Origin: Glandiceps talaboti
Taxonomy: Eukaryota; Hemichordata; Enteropneusta; Spengelidae
Assembly: GCF_964340395.1 (NCBI RefSeq)
Contig: NC_135553.1
Coordinates: forward strand, 14,094,501-14,158,500
Direction of reading: 5' to 3'
DNA: 64,000 nt
In this document: positions 25,142 to 35,416 of the stretch, piece after piece
Layout of the letters: each line of letters starts with the position of its first letter
Numbering within the stretch: the stretch's first letter is position 1
Position numbers and translations under genes: made by a program
Notes under the pieces: model-generated
What the model was told of the DNA's origin: nothing
What the model saw: the letters and a program-made list of their open reading frames with translations, nothing else
Databases searched by the model: none

Positions 25142-28100
25142 GGTCAGGCTTTTAGACAAGACAATAAAGTGTTACTAAAAAAGCAGCTTCTTAACTACAC
25201 AGCCCTGTATTCATATCATTACTTCTACTTACTGATTTGATATTGATTGTGATGTAAGAAACATTTATCAATTTTGACCAATTTAGTTAGAAGGGGGTGG
25301 GAGTAGGGGTGGGGGTTTGAGGTCTAACTAAAAAAATGTAGTTTTTTGTCCTACAGTGAACTATTGATCTCACCCCTAAGGGAGTCCGACCTTCTCAGAA
25401 GTATCAGGTCATTGGAGTTGTTTTCTAGTTTAAGAGTAAATACTACTCTGGTCATCGAGGTCTCGATTTTCGAAGATAGACATTAACTTATAAATTTGTT
25501 GAATCAGATATAAATTATTGGATGGACGTTAGTTTAATTGTTCCTCAGACCACTTTTATTAGCTCCGCTGTCATCGAAAGCTGAAAGCATAGCTTTAGGT
25601 ATAGGTTGTATAGAGTATAGAGAGTAGAGTGAATCATAGGTGTCCGTCAAACTTTTATACTTTCATCATCTTCTCCGAAAGTGACAGTCAGAATTCTTCG
25701 ATATTTGGTGTGCATGTTCCCTGGGGGGAGGCTATTCAGATTTGTTCATGCCAAGTTTATTTGCGCCATTTTCAATTTTTTAGGATTTTTTTCATAAAAT
25801 GACATTTTCATCATCTTCTTACGTACTTCTTGTCAGATTGCTTTGATATCTGGTGTGTTGATGCGCAGGGGGTAGCTTACTCAGATTTGTTAATTTCAAG
25901 TGAGCACATCTTCTTTTCTATTTTATATGATTTTTTTTTTGTAATTTAAAGAAAAAATGAATATGTTAATGAGCATTATGGCCGACGCCATATTGGAAAT
26001 CAGTCCACGAGACTTTAAGTAAACTGCCACTTTTCAAAAGACACTATTGACATCAAACAAGCAATGTAATATGTGCTATAGTCATAATTCTATGCATTGT
26101 GCGCCCAAATGACAAGTGTTTGTTCGAAACAGGGTTGTAAACTTCAAATCCAAATTTTGCACCCTCCTACAGAATGGTTCATTCCAGTATACGCCCCTCA
26201 CGATCAAGTGAGAAGTCGTGCATGCCTGAACTGAAGTGTATGAAACGATTTTTGACAGAGTCAGTCGTCAATAAAAATGATAATACTCTTTCTAAAATTA
26301 CCACATTTTGAAAGGGAAAGTACTTTGTGGTTCATTTATGGAGTTTTGTTTTTGTACGATCAATATTGGTGGCAAAATTACAGCATCAAAATTGCCGAAG
26401 TGGTAATGCACAACAATCCCAAGTACCCGGATGCACGAGGGACTAACCCGGAAGCAAGTCGTTGTCAGCCATACGTTACAGTGCAGTGGTAACGTCGTCC
26501 GAGAAATCGCTGCGTTCAGAGTGTCATTATTCACAGAATTGTTGTTTTCGAGTGAAAACCCGTCTTGAATTGTATAACTCTAACAAATGAAGACATGTCA
26601 AGTTATATTTTGAAAGTTATATCGCTAGTTTGAGACGATTTTCTCACGTACTATCGGGGCTTACTTGGACTTGGACCTTACTCCAGTTCATCGGGAAGTT
26701 TAGCCAGTCCGATAATTCTTTCTGGTTTAGTTTACAACACTTTTGATCACACAGATTTTGTTGTTGTGATGAAAAGAAATAAAAAAAGATCACTTCAACC
26801 ATTTCGTTGTGTTTTCTTTATGAAAGGTAATCGAACATGAACGAGTGTTACCACTATAACGTATGGCTGAGAATGATTCTCTTCCGGGTACTTGGGATTG
26901 TCGCCGTACGGAAACTAAGATGGCGATAAATACATTTCTTCCCTATATATATCTACTACAACTAGTACAAGTTGAATGTTGTTGACTTGGTAAATTTGTT
27001 AAAAAATTCAAATTCAAATTGCCTCAAAATTATTTTAGATCCCTAGTTTATTTCATTCATCATTAAAATTTTCCAGGGTTAAAGCTGTAAGACACTGGAA
27101 TTATTTATAGCCAACCTCAAAATCCTCTTTTTTTTCTTTTTCTTGTGTGCATTTCCCAGTCATTTTTTTTCTGAGATTTTGTGCAATTTTTCATAACAGT
27201 AGATTTTTGTTATAAAATGGTGACTATGGTATAAAAGTACAATACATTACCAACTTCTGTGTAAAATGTGTTTTATAGTGAGACATCATATGAAACCACT
27301 AACCACTTTATTACATCGCTAAAACAAAACTGCATAGTGAAGAGCTGAAGAACTGAACCACTTCTACATGTTACCAAAATAAAAAATAAAAAGAACAGCG
27401 GAGCTATTCTGACCGATAGGTCGCTTGTATAATCTTGATTAGAGGGTGATGATATCTGCATAACAGAAACACTGTTGTTACCCACTTATGTTATATATCA
27501 CATCGAACAACAATTACAGTTTTTAGTTCGTGTCTGCCTTAGATCTGATCTGATTCGTTTTTAAAGCTGGGGGTGGACCGATGACTTTTTGTTCGAGTAA
27601 AATAGTGACACCCTGCGATTCATCCACAAAATAAACCAACCCCCTCCGACAAATAAAAAAACACACTGACCCCCCCCCCCCCCATTTGTTGACAAGAAAC
27701 ATTCTCCTTGTTCTTGCAAAAGACACTTTGTTCTCAAAGCATAATACCGCACTACATAGTTAATTTTACATCTCAGTAATTTTAAGCGTATCTGGTAAAT
27801 TGCTAAGTTAAACCAAAATCCATTGCTTCACATGTATAAAGCTCTTTAGACAGGAACCCTATGAGAAGTGTGATTGTCTGTTCAAGGACATACAAAATAT
27901 TCATGGTCTACTACTACTACAGTATTAAACCAAACTTTCAAGAATATCTCTCTGATTAGTGAACCATTACCATAGATTAATTCAGCTAATTACCAAGTAC
28001 AATATTATTAGAAATGGAGTTAATATAATTTAATTGTAGACCGATGTCAATAACTGTCAATGCATTGGCCAGTTTGCACTCTTCAAGATATTAATTTGTT

Positions 28101-30431
28101 TGTCCTTAGTTCATAATTGTTAAGTTTAATCATGGCACTGACTCAAAACACTGATCCCTTCATTGACCAAACTGCTAATTTTAACGAAATGTTTTTGAAC
28201 AGGATTTGAATAATGAAATGTTATATATGTCATTCATTTTTAAATAGAAATTGTCATACAAAAGTTTTCTGTACTATAGCTGTTTCAGAACTAAATTAGG
28301 GGTGGACCATTTGATATCCTGGGGGGGGGGGGCTTGGAAGATTTGGGGGGGGGGGAAAGATACCAAATTTAGTTGCTTGAAAAAAAATCCGTATATTATT
28401 GGTTGATGGAATAAAAAGACAGACCATATTGTTGCTCGGGAGTTTGAGTGTACTGTTCAACCTGATAGTATACCTCTCCAACTAGGACGCTTGTCGAATC
28501 ATGACAGATATTTCACATGTCAGGCACTGGTCAGTTTCTTCTCTTCGGCCTGTGGTATATGTATGTATGTATGTACAAGCAAAATTAATGCCCCATAACC
28601 AATATTACAGGCCCACTTTTATGTGACATGGGAGGTGTATTTAAAAACTTATATTTATTTTAATAGCATTTCGAAGCTTAGAAATATTACCTCAGAGGCT
28701 ATGAATAACCTAAAATTGCCTAAATAGAAACAAAAAACTCCAGATCTACCAGGGGGAAACCCCTAGGACTCCCTAACCCCAGAGGTCACTCATGCATTAA
28801 ACCAACAATAACATTCAACAAAATTGGCTTTAAGAGTAAAAAAATTCCAAAGCTTCTATGGAAAGAGACCCCCTATTGGACTCCCCATAAGAGATGGACA
28901 TATCCCAGTATCCAGCTCTTCCCTCCACCTCTTACTGTCAAGATGCTATGAAATTTTATTTCAAAAATATTTTAACCATATGTAGTTGCCTTTTCCATGT
29001 TGGTGCTGTCTTGTAAATCTTGGAAATTATTGTATAAAAGTGTCTGTGAATATCCCAAAAAATGGCTTTAAGAGTTAAAATCCTCCAAGCTTTTCCACTA
29101 CCTTTCATTGTCAATATGCTATTAAACTACCTTTGAAATATTTTTACCCTGTGAAGTCAATAATTAATATATAATAGTGTCATCCCTGGATCTCAGTGGG
29201 TATTTACAAGACAGTAAAGCAGTCCATACTGAGCCTTGATAAAAAATATCTGTCATTTGAATATGATATATTTAGGGGGAGGGGGTCATCATGCTTTAGA
29301 ATTAAGTGATGGGGGGGGGGGGGGGCAGGGGCAGGCTGTTTTCAAACTTTTCGTCAGCCTTGAGGAAAAATCTACCGGTATACCCCCATCATCCCCCTCC
29401 CCCCGGCGACTGTAGTGTTGGTGCAAAACAATCTAGATATCTAAAGGAAGGAGAGGAAAAAATGCTTCCAGTATAGGCAAGGGAGAAAAAAAATAATTCA
29501 CAGGTGGGAATCTTAAAGCCCCCCCCCCCCTTTATTCACTTTGTATAAATGATGACACCCCCCCCCCCCCATCCAAATTTAGGTGGGAACCCCCCCCCCC
29601 CACCCAGCAGTAAAAAAATGATTGCTCCCTTAATAAACCAAGACCTCGCTGGCCAGAGTAGTATTCAGTATTTCACTCAAAATTGCTATGACGAGCTCCA
29701 TCCCACAAATACTATTTTCTAACACTAAGATTGCATCTTTTCACCCTACACAATCAATACTCTCAATAAATTGGCAACTTTCAGTTTCAGCATGGAAAGA
29801 GCTCTACGTTATTTATATCAGAAAAGGCCAAATCAGAGCAAACTACAGAAGGATACAAGTCTGATGATGATGATGATGATGATGAGATCAGAGATGACGG
29901 GAGTGAAACGCCACTAAACGACAGGTAAAGTCCTAATGTTGATAGCATAATAATAATGCTCTCGTTGACATACCTGTAGAACAAATTATGTTCTATAATC
30001 GTTTTATGTTTATGAATTATTCTTAAATACCAGGTGTGAGTTCTACGTAGCAAGTGATGATTAAATATGCAGAATACAAAATGTAACTTGTGATTTATGG
30101 TCAAACGTATTTGCCCCCCCCCCCCCCCCCCCCCCGAAACACATATACTCAGTTTGTGCCCCTTTGAAATGTCTTGCCTATTTCTGATGAAGTTTTTTTG
30201 TAAAACCAATTTATAGTACAAACCACGTGGGGTACGTGAAACTCTAACAAATTGCAGGGATTGATGAGAAACGACTATGGCCATTACGATCTGGATATGG
30301 ATGTGTGATAGTGTATGTGTATTTACGTTTGTGTGTGTCTACATACAAGGTTGTTATTTTCATGGTGAGACGTAGGTTGTACTATAATACTAATTAGATG
30401 TTGTTCCTCCTAAGTAAGTGAAACGTAACAT

Positions 30432-30496
<65 letters not shown>

Positions 30497-32446
30497 GCTA
30501 TACACTCCAAGCCTAACTAAGAATTGTTAATGTATCCTCTGCCCCTGAAGTTTTCACACTATAAAACACTGTTCATACAAATATAATATTTGCGTCGTCA
30601 TTTATTTGCAGAACAGATCTCAGAAAGCACTCATTCATAACAATATGAAGTGTGTATCCATGACAGAATTTATAACTGACCAATCATCATCTTCTGCTGC
30701 TTCCTCTTCTTCGATCTTTATAGACGTCAATTTGTCACGATTCAGTGTGACGATGCTGCAAATTCCTCTACTTCAAATATTTCTGTGGACAGGAAAAACG
30801 AGTAAATAGTTTTAAAGGGCTCAGTTTCAATCCCAAGTAATCACAGTGTTATCTTAATAAGGATTACATGGGATCATTCTTTTGTTCTACATAACCTTTT
30901 TCTTTAGTAACCAACAGTTTTCAATCTACAATTAGAAGTGGGCCTTTGAGGTAGATTGTGCATTGGGAACCAATTTCTCTGAAATATGCATTTCTTAAAC
31001 TCTCTCCAAACTTGACATACGAAAGCACCCTGGTCCTTTTGAAATAATACTAGAAACATGCAGTTTAATCATCTTGTTTTCAAGGAATCAACAGTCAGTC
31101 AATGATGGTACATGCCAGAGATATGAGGGTGAACCCACAGACACACACTGATACACACACACACACACACACACACGGTTTCAACTGCAATTCTCACAGA
31201 ATCACTGAACTTCGTCCAGTTATGTACTGAACAAATCAGTTGATTTCAATGCCAAAATTTCCAAGTACCAATTAATAACAGAAATTTACAAACCCAAATA
31301 CAGCAATAAGCAGATTGAGTAACAGAATATTGGCTATGAGGACATAAATTGTTGTCAAGATTGGAAGAAACGTCTCCAAAACACAGGCAGGATCATATGG
31401 CTTTACACATGTAGAGTTAACACCTGTTAAATACAAGTAAAAGAGATGGCAATCATAGAATTCTAATTATAAAATATAAATGGCATATTTGATTAACTCA
31501 CTTCAGTGACTTAGCTTTGACTTGCGTAACCATTTTCATTTACTCACATAAAAAAAATGTTACAGATACAAAAGAACTTTCTTCTAAATCATTACATTAC
31601 ACCTATCAGTGCCAAGGATGTGTGATCAATAGTTTTTTTTTACATGTAAATTATATCTCTAGCTATAAGCTGTGTTGGTGGTTGAAATTTAAGTTAGCTT
31701 GTTCATCTCTTACCATGACAGTCTGGGTATGAAAACACTCAGCGAAGGCTGGGTTTATCCAAACCAAGATTTTAATCCTAATCTGGTGTAATGTCCATGA
31801 TTCTATCAAACAACTCAAGTATTCCATACTCTGGTTTCTGCTTTCATCACAAAAATACTAGTTACAGAGTGCTGTATTGTCTAGTTGCTAGACCCGCGGA
31901 CAGGTGTGCTAATTTAAAAAAAACGACCATACATCGCATAGCCAAGGGCTGCCGGAGTGGACTGTGAACACAGTCATGCCTTGGCTTTTGTTTAAACCTT
32001 CCAAGCACCTGAAACTAACATATTTGACCTAATTCAGCCTCAAACTATTTATCAAACAACATGAATTTGCAAGGTTTCGTTCCCTTTTCACCCTAATCCT
32101 GCCACAGCCATTATCTTTTACACAGACGTGAGCTGAAGATCGGTTATTAGTTTAAGAATTACTGTTGATATCAGAAGCCCTATCTGGCTTCACACTGTAA
32201 TTTACCAGTATGTTGAATCAAAGAAGTCTCTGGTTTACTTACAAGTATACCCCACCCCACCCCCATACATGTACTATGCTTATACCAATATGATTTGAGG
32301 CTTTGGTCCATATCACTTTTGCTATTTCAATCCGACCACACAGTAATTTTAAGCTCGCACAGAGATTTTTCTCTGAGTACTGTCGCATGCTCATCTGAAA
32401 GACAATTACATAATATGATGGAATGCTGAATCTCTACATACATACA

Positions 32447-32480
<34 letters not shown>

Positions 32481-32543
32481 CATACATACATATGCACACA
32501 CACAGACACACACACACACACATACATACATACATACATACAT

Positions 32544-32574
<31 letters not shown>

Positions 32575-32753
32575 GATATTATACATACATTGTACCCACC
32601 TGTTGGTCACTGACCTCTTCAACTTGTTTTCGCTATGGAAAGCTACTCAGTGAACCGCTTTATTTGTTTTCAACATATTTTGAATTCATCTGACCTCTGA
32701 CTCTTTTGGAATATTATTTTAGGCCAAATGTTGACGACAGTGAAGAGAAATAA
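11047..32753 (+). CDS. Gene 1: coiled-coil protein of unknown function (multi-exon, start not found)
   Basis: Six exons join in phase: 11047-11208, 12470-12574, 23603-23790, 24643-24805, 24878-24946 and 29785-29924. All have AG acceptors and GT donors. A possible last exon (32723-32753) ends in a stop. The product is about 285 residues in the window. The first three exons form a Lys/Glu-rich heptad-like region with no prolines after its start, so a long coiled coil is likely. An acidic, serine-rich linker with seven consecutive Asp near the C-terminus follows. No signal peptide, membrane segment or enzymatic motif is visible. The first exon starts in phase 0 without a convincing ATG, so upstream exons are missed or outside the window. 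I do not recognise the family. Introns are loaded with repeats, the 11 kb intron 2 most of all. Confidence 0.6.
12005..12206 (-). repeat. Repeat family D copy, minus strand, in gene 1 intron
   Basis: Read on the minus strand it starts with GTAGTCCGGGACAGGGACTT and passes a short GCAT-type repeat, like the copy at 60884. A (GCAT)n run at 12116-12134 is internal. Confidence 0.55.
12470..12574 (+). CDS. Gene 1, exon b (coiled coil)
   Basis: The acceptor CATTTGGACAG and donor AAG|GTACGA bound 35 whole codons, from IVELHTQFDKQKYKA to KMVKIRELEKK. It continues the charged coiled coil, phase 0 at both ends. Family B copy 1 starts 75 bp after the donor. Confidence 0.7.
12649..13823 (+). mobile_element. 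Repeat family B, copy 1, with internal 145 bp array
   Basis: The left end ACCTCCCGTAAGGG and right end CCCTTACGGGAGG are perfect inverted repeats over 13 bp. The left end also folds on itself (CCTCCCGTA ... TACGGGAGG) and is followed by a TCTG/TGTG microsatellite. Between 12850 and 13690 a ~145 bp unit is repeated about five times (GTTGATGTACCTT near 12959, 13105, 13251, 13392 and 13539). No transposase frame, so non-autonomous. Confidence 0.65.
15002..15096 (+). repeat. Minisatellite, TTTCAACTCG(C/T)CCCA units, forward arm
   Basis: About five units of 17-18 bp built on CAACTCGCCCCATTT. The same motif occurs in reverse complement at 15567-15676. Confidence 0.75.
15567..15676 (-). repeat. Minisatellite, reverse arm of the same motif
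   Basis: Units of GGGGCGAGTTGAAAAT and variants with GGACGAGTTGA, six or more. They are inverse to the array at 15002-15096, with about 470 bp of spacer. Confidence 0.75.
15985..16515 (-). mobile_element. LINE 3' end (RT ORF C-terminus plus tail)
   Basis: On the minus strand a frame of about 115 codons ends at 16170. It contains FESVISFSFICWFQNLTVKD and then KLSFIPTAVRLMNDL before the stop, the pattern found at the C-terminus of many invertebrate LINE reverse transcriptase ORFs. The 3' end is an (ATTGA)n tail, seen on the plus strand as repeats of AATTC (15990-16021). Only the last part is present, so it is a 5'-truncated copy. Confidence 0.65.
17180..18280. mobile_element. 1.1 kb TIR element with poly-T and poly-A inner arms
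   Basis: The ends AGCTGTTCAAC (17198-17208) and GTTGAACAGCT (18252-18262) are inverted. They are extended outward by an A-run and AGGC on one side, and a T-run and GGCCTTA on the other. CCTACCTACCC occurs near both ends. A T23 run (17262-17284) and an A27 run (about 18189-18215) face each other. No coding frame. Target duplication not clear. Confidence 0.55.
18310..18540 (+). repeat. Repeat family B-related left end
   Basis: CTTCCGTAAGGAAGAG followed by TCTG/TGTG repeats, then CATCGTTTTCTCCAAAACAG and GGGTAATGGCAAGAACTGAT, as in the start of family B. Confidence 0.5.
18974..21348 (+). repeat. Repeat family A, copy 3 (full length, 2.4 kb)
   Basis: The left end is AGCTCCGCTGT (18976) and the right end includes ACAGCGGAGCT followed by ATAGGTCGCTTGT. 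The two 11 bp blocks are exact inverse complements. Internal frames at 19843-20121 and 20164-20499 have relatives in copies 2 and 4. The second reads NPRYPDARGTNPEASRCQPY in both copies 3 and 4 with one change (R/K). I do not recognise these proteins. Confidence 0.75.
21349..21700 (+). repeat. Repeat family B-related segment after family A copy 3
   Basis: Immediately after the family A end comes CTTCGGTATTAGGGGGTG, a TCTG microsatellite, then CAAAACGGCTGGCTCAATTC. This is similar to 18310-18540. A family B right end (CCCTTACGGAAGGCATTCAG) is at 23280. Confidence 0.45.
22416..22796 (-). CDS. Hypothetical ORF, 126 codons, minus strand, in gene 1 intron
   Basis: An ATG at 22796 opens 126 codons (MANNKQNSNHRNIAST ... 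PLSTLPNIATQ). The frame is also open 41 codons upstream without another ATG. An AATAAA hexamer on the same strand lies about 55 bp after the stop (22358-22363). Composition is not repetitive. No family recognised and no splice sites needed. It could be a small single-exon gene, a retrocopy or chance. Confidence 0.25.
   Translation of the reverse strand: MANNKQNSNHRNIASTHQKIYILYGKHDTALYFDSRLRQYTLSVQEFRDARHKEVNFHGFQACLVSQNIKFRSGQKLIDIYFDICTFHTSKPNTLNGLEQSQSMSENWGKIDPIKPLSTLPNIATQ
23492..23580 (+). repeat. Repeat family C left end next to a gene 1 exon
   Basis: TTCAGTAGTGCTATAGGCAT, then TCTG and GT repeats, then ACAACTTAAAGT. The fragment ends about 22 bp before the exon at 23603 and so forms the end of the intron. 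Confidence 0.6.
23603..23790 (+). CDS. Gene 1, exon c (coiled coil, may also be terminal)
   Basis: The acceptor TTATTCATAG starts TRLMEEEVERRQNKHQQ in phase 0. The exon ends in VAEFID plus TG, spliced at GTAAAT to give Trp. If the donor is not used, the same codon reads TGG and the next is TAA. An AATAAA hexamer follows at 23848, so a shorter isoform ending at 23793 is possible. Confidence 0.7.
23848..23853 (+). promoter_or_regulatory. Candidate polyadenylation signal for short gene 1 isoform
   Basis: AATAAA, 55 bp after the TAA that directly follows exon c in frame. Confidence 0.3.
23973..24372. mobile_element. 400 bp TIR element (MITE I) in gene 1 intron
   Basis: CAATTCTCGCTACCTGCAAT at the left and GCGAGAATTG at the right are outer inverted repeats. 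The inversion continues imperfectly inward past TAGAATTGTATTGCA and GTTCCATTTGACTCC, giving arms of roughly 100 bp. No coding frame. Confidence 0.75.
24496..24680 (+). repeat. Segmental duplicate, copy 1 (intron end plus exon start)
   Basis: From the CATA microsatellite through TTGTACCCACCTGTTGGTCA and the acceptor ATATTATTTTAG into the exon, this region is closely repeated at 32585-32770. Confidence 0.8.
24643..24805 (+). CDS. Gene 1, exon d (acidic linker)
   Basis: It starts after ATATTATTTTAG with one base completing Trp, then SKSSDSKEKEMSDE and WFEDWGIKNMIKQAM, ending in ISILEQ at GTATGT. Ser/Glu/Lys rich at first, then a Trp-containing amphipathic-looking stretch. It has a duplicate at 32723. 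Confidence 0.65.
24878..24946 (+). CDS. Gene 1, exon e (short)
   Basis: The acceptor ACATTACTACAG and donor GGG|GTGAGA bound 23 codons (EGRRQYILKVDNLQL ...), phase 0 at both ends and only 72 bp after exon d. Short, so less certain. Confidence 0.5.
25098..25142. repeat. (TTG)n microsatellite
   Basis: About 14 TTG units. The poly-Cys frame over it is an artefact. Confidence 0.9.
25559..27428 (+). repeat. Repeat family A, copy 4
   Basis: It starts AGCTCCGCTGTCATCG and ends ACAGCGGAGCT ... ATAGGTCGCTTGT. About 0.5 kb shorter than copy 3 because part of the middle is missing or replaced (26170-26410). Near 26863 it shows the uninterrupted site where element K sits in copy 1. Confidence 0.75.
27429..29784. 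other. Intronic stretch with many C and G runs
   Basis: No exon-like segment found. It holds mononucleotide runs at about 27669-27683, 28321-28330, 28345-28354, 29311-29326, 29519-29530, 29560-29570 and 29590-29600. Confidence 0.5.
29785..29924 (+). CDS. Gene 1, exon f (Asp-rich)
   Basis: The acceptor CAACTTTCAG (or the next AG at 29790) starts a frame with HGKSSTLFISEKAKSEQTT. It then has seven Asp codons (GATGAT...) and EIRDDGSETPLND, ending two bases into a codon at GTAAAG. Both acceptors keep the same phase. The GAT run is an in-exon microsatellite that may vary in length. Confidence 0.55.
30114..30135. repeat. Poly-C run
   Basis: About 22 consecutive C. Confidence 0.9.
30431..30495. 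repeat. (CT)n microsatellite
   Basis: About 32 CT units without interruption. Confidence 0.95.
30500..32430. other. Stretch without recognised genes
   Basis: I see only short frames and a (CA)n run near 31143-31176. Nothing that joins gene 1 in phase with convincing splice sites. Confidence 0.4.
32436..32584. repeat. (CATA)n and (CA)n microsatellite
   Basis: CATA tetramers with an inner CA-rich block. Long frames over it on both strands are artefacts. It abuts duplicate copy 2, as a CATA run also abuts copy 1 at 24470. Confidence 0.95.
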
Positions 32754-32770
32754 ACGAGTGGTGAGACGGA
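32585..32770 (+). repeat. Segmental duplicate, copy 2
   Basis: It repeats 24496-24680 with scattered changes, including the whole polypyrimidine tract and the acceptor ATATTATTTTAG. Confidence 0.8.
32723..32753 (+). CDS. Gene 1, candidate last exon (duplicate of exon d)
   Basis: After ATATTATTTTAG one base completes the codon left open by exon f, then PNVDDSEEK and TAA (32751-32753). The acceptor and phase equal those of exon d. After the stop the frame stays open for 51 more codons (to 32909) with an acidic, Glu/Asp-rich composition like real coding sequence. The stop may therefore be a recent nonsense change, or the exon may be a decayed copy. An alternative last exon lies at 36833. Confidence 0.4.
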
Positions 32771-32869
32771 TGAAACAATTGTTGAGGCTGAGGAAAAGGT
32801 TAAAGAGGCGGGTGAACAAATTTCTGAGAATGGTGGCAGGTTTGGTGATGACTACGACCATACTATGGA

Positions 32870-34420
32870 CAAAGGGGGGTTCACATTTGGACACTCAATA
32901 CCATTATAGCTATATACTTTCTGAGGGGTAAAGTAGGAAATATGTGGTCATTTATATATAGACTGGGGCTATAGATAACTGTGTTTATCCACATTTAGAA
33001 GGTGGATCATATTTGGACACACAATAGCATCATAGCTATATACTTTCTATGGGGTAAAGTAGGCAATATGTGGTCATTTATATATAGACTGGGGCTATAA
33101 ATAACTTTATCCACATTTAGAAGGTGGATCATATTTGGACACACAATAGCATCATGGCTATATACTTTCTATGGGGTAAAGTAGGGAATATGTGGTCATT
33201 TATATATAGACTGGGGCTATAGATAACTGTGTTTATCCACATCATTTAGAAGGTGATTCATATTTGGACACAATAGCATTATAGCTATATACTTTCTATG
33301 GGCTAAAATAGGGAATATGTGGTCATTTATATATAGACTGGTACTATAGATAACTGTTTATCCACATCATTTAGAAGGTGGATCATATTTGGACACACAA
33401 TAGCATTATAGCTATATACTTTCTATGGGGTAAAGTAGGCAAAATTTGGTCATTTATATATAGACTGGGGCTATAGATAACTGTGTTTATCCCCATTTAG
33501 AAGGTGGATCATATTTGGACACACAATAGCATTATAGCTATATACTTTCTATGGGGTAAAGTAGGGAATATGTGGTCATTTATATATAGACTGGGACTAT
33601 AGATAACTGTGTTTATCCACATCATTTAGAAGGTGGATCATATTGGGACACAATAGCATCATAGCTATATACTTTCTATGGGGTAAAGTAGGGAATTTGT
33701 GGTCATTTATATATAGACTGGGGCTATAGATAACTGTTTATCCACATTTAGAAGGTGGATCATATTTGGACACAATAGCATTATAGCTATATACTTTCTA
33801 TGGGGTAAAGTAGGGAATATGTCATTTTTATATAGACTGGGGCTATAGATAACTGTGTTTATCCACATTTAGAAGGTGGATCATATTTGGACATACAATA
33901 GCATTATAGCTATATACTTTCTATGGGGTAAAGTAGGGAATATGTGGTCATTTATATATAGACTGGGACTATAGATAACTGTGTTTATCCACATCATTTA
34001 GAAGGTGGATCATATTTGGACACACAATAGCATTATAGCTATATACTTTCTATGGGGTAAAATAGGGAATATGTGGTCATTTATATATAGACTGGGGCTA
34101 TAAATAACTTTATCCACATTTAGAAGGTGGATCATATTTGGACACAATAGCATCATAGCTATATACTTTCTATGGGGTAAAGTAGGGAATATGTGGTCAT
34201 TTATATATAGACTGGGGCTATAGATAACTGTTTATCCACATTTAGAAGGTGGATCATATTTGGACACAATAGCATTATAGCTATATACTTTCTATGGGGT
34301 AAAGTAGGGAATATGTCATTTTTATATAGACTGGGGCTATAGATAACTGTGTTTATCCACATTTAGAAGGTGGATCATATTTGGACACACAATAGCATTG
34401 TAGCTATAAACCATAAAGTA
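32870..34420. repeat. ~124 bp minisatellite, about 13 units
   Basis: The unit contains GGATCATATTTGGACACACA, GCTATATACTTTCTATGGGG and TATATAGACTGGGGC. Starts of GGTGGATC lie near 33001, 33123, 33252, 33378, 33503, 33632, 33753, 33874, 34003, 34124, 34248 and 34369, that is 121-129 bp apart. A short variant (GTCATTTTTATATAG) recurs 495 bp apart (33820, 34315), suggesting a four-unit higher-order repeat. The first unit overlaps the open tail of the duplicated exon. Confidence 0.9.
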
Positions 34421-35164
34421 GGAATATCGGGGTTTAAATCTCTGTACACATTGGCTCAGTCATACACACACTAATTGCATACTCACATAAAAACAGAAAT
34501 GCAAACTTCTCAACTTCTATTAAAATACAGTTTAAATCTCATAAATCATCAATTAGTCACTGCCCAAGTGGTAATGATACGGACTAAATAATGATGATTT
34601 GTGGCCCTTGATGGTGCATCCTTTGGCACACCTATCAGCGATGATGCCCCTTCACTTCGAGAGTGGATAGGCCCTTCACCCATTTTTGACAACCCTTTTT
34701 ATGCTTGTCATATAGTCTGTGAAAAAAGGTGGAGACCCTACCTGATCTCCATGTGAGGGGGCGCATGCTTTGCGATTTTGCTTTCTACTGACTGCAATAT
34801 CACCTTCTGAAACTGATGTACTAGCATCATCAGTGTTTGTGTCCTAGCGCACTTGACACATATACTGTGTTGTCATAACAGCTGCATAAAACTTTTTTTC
34901 TAAACCTGATATGCTTGAGCTCTTATTGAGCATAGCTCTCCTTCTTGACAATTTCAGCAATCTTAAAAATTAAAATTAAACAATAAATGTAAATCACTGA
35001 AACAGGATGAAATTTGAAACTACATTTGTCACCTACTAGTGACACCACTGGAAACATCACTACTTATCAAACCTAACTGACACTTAAGGGGAATGCAGCT
35101 CTTGGAAATACAGGTCTTTTCATAAACTATGGGTTCTGCAGAGTCATTTAATGGTTTTGCATCA
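34421..35164. other. Stretch without recognised features
   Basis: AT-rich. No exon-like frame or clear repeat seen. Confidence 0.4.
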
Positions 35165-35416
35165 CAGTTTCATAGAAACAGAGAGTTAAAGATGAGATCT
35201 TGCACGGCATCTTTTACTCTGGGACACTGCGTTATGAGTATTCAGTAGATCCATGAACATGTAAAAGTTAAACATTGAATATTCATGAATACTTATCCAC
35301 AGGTAAAGTGTAGTTGAATACTTAAGAAAATTCAATGTTCATAGATCTCTTGAATAACCGTAGGCAAAAGAAGTGATAGAAAAGTCCATCTTTAACCTTC
35401 TTTTGCTATGAAACTG
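35165..35416. mobile_element. 252 bp foldback element (MITE J)
   Basis: CAGTTTCATAG and CTATGAAACTG are perfect inverted ends. Inner parts also pair (GTTAAAGATGAGA with CCATCTTTAAC, and ATTGAATATTCA with TGAATACTT ... ATTCAAT). Confidence 0.65.

Noticed and set aside
25037-25240. Poly-cysteine protein
   Set aside because: Product of a TTG run. No splice or coding support outside it.
32327-32653. Tyr-Val-Cys-Met and Ile-His-Thr repeat proteins
   Set aside because: Translation of a CATA/CA microsatellite.
32728-32931. 67-codon basic frame over the duplicated exon
   Set aside because: It is out of phase with the exon d homology. The homologous frame is the acidic one.
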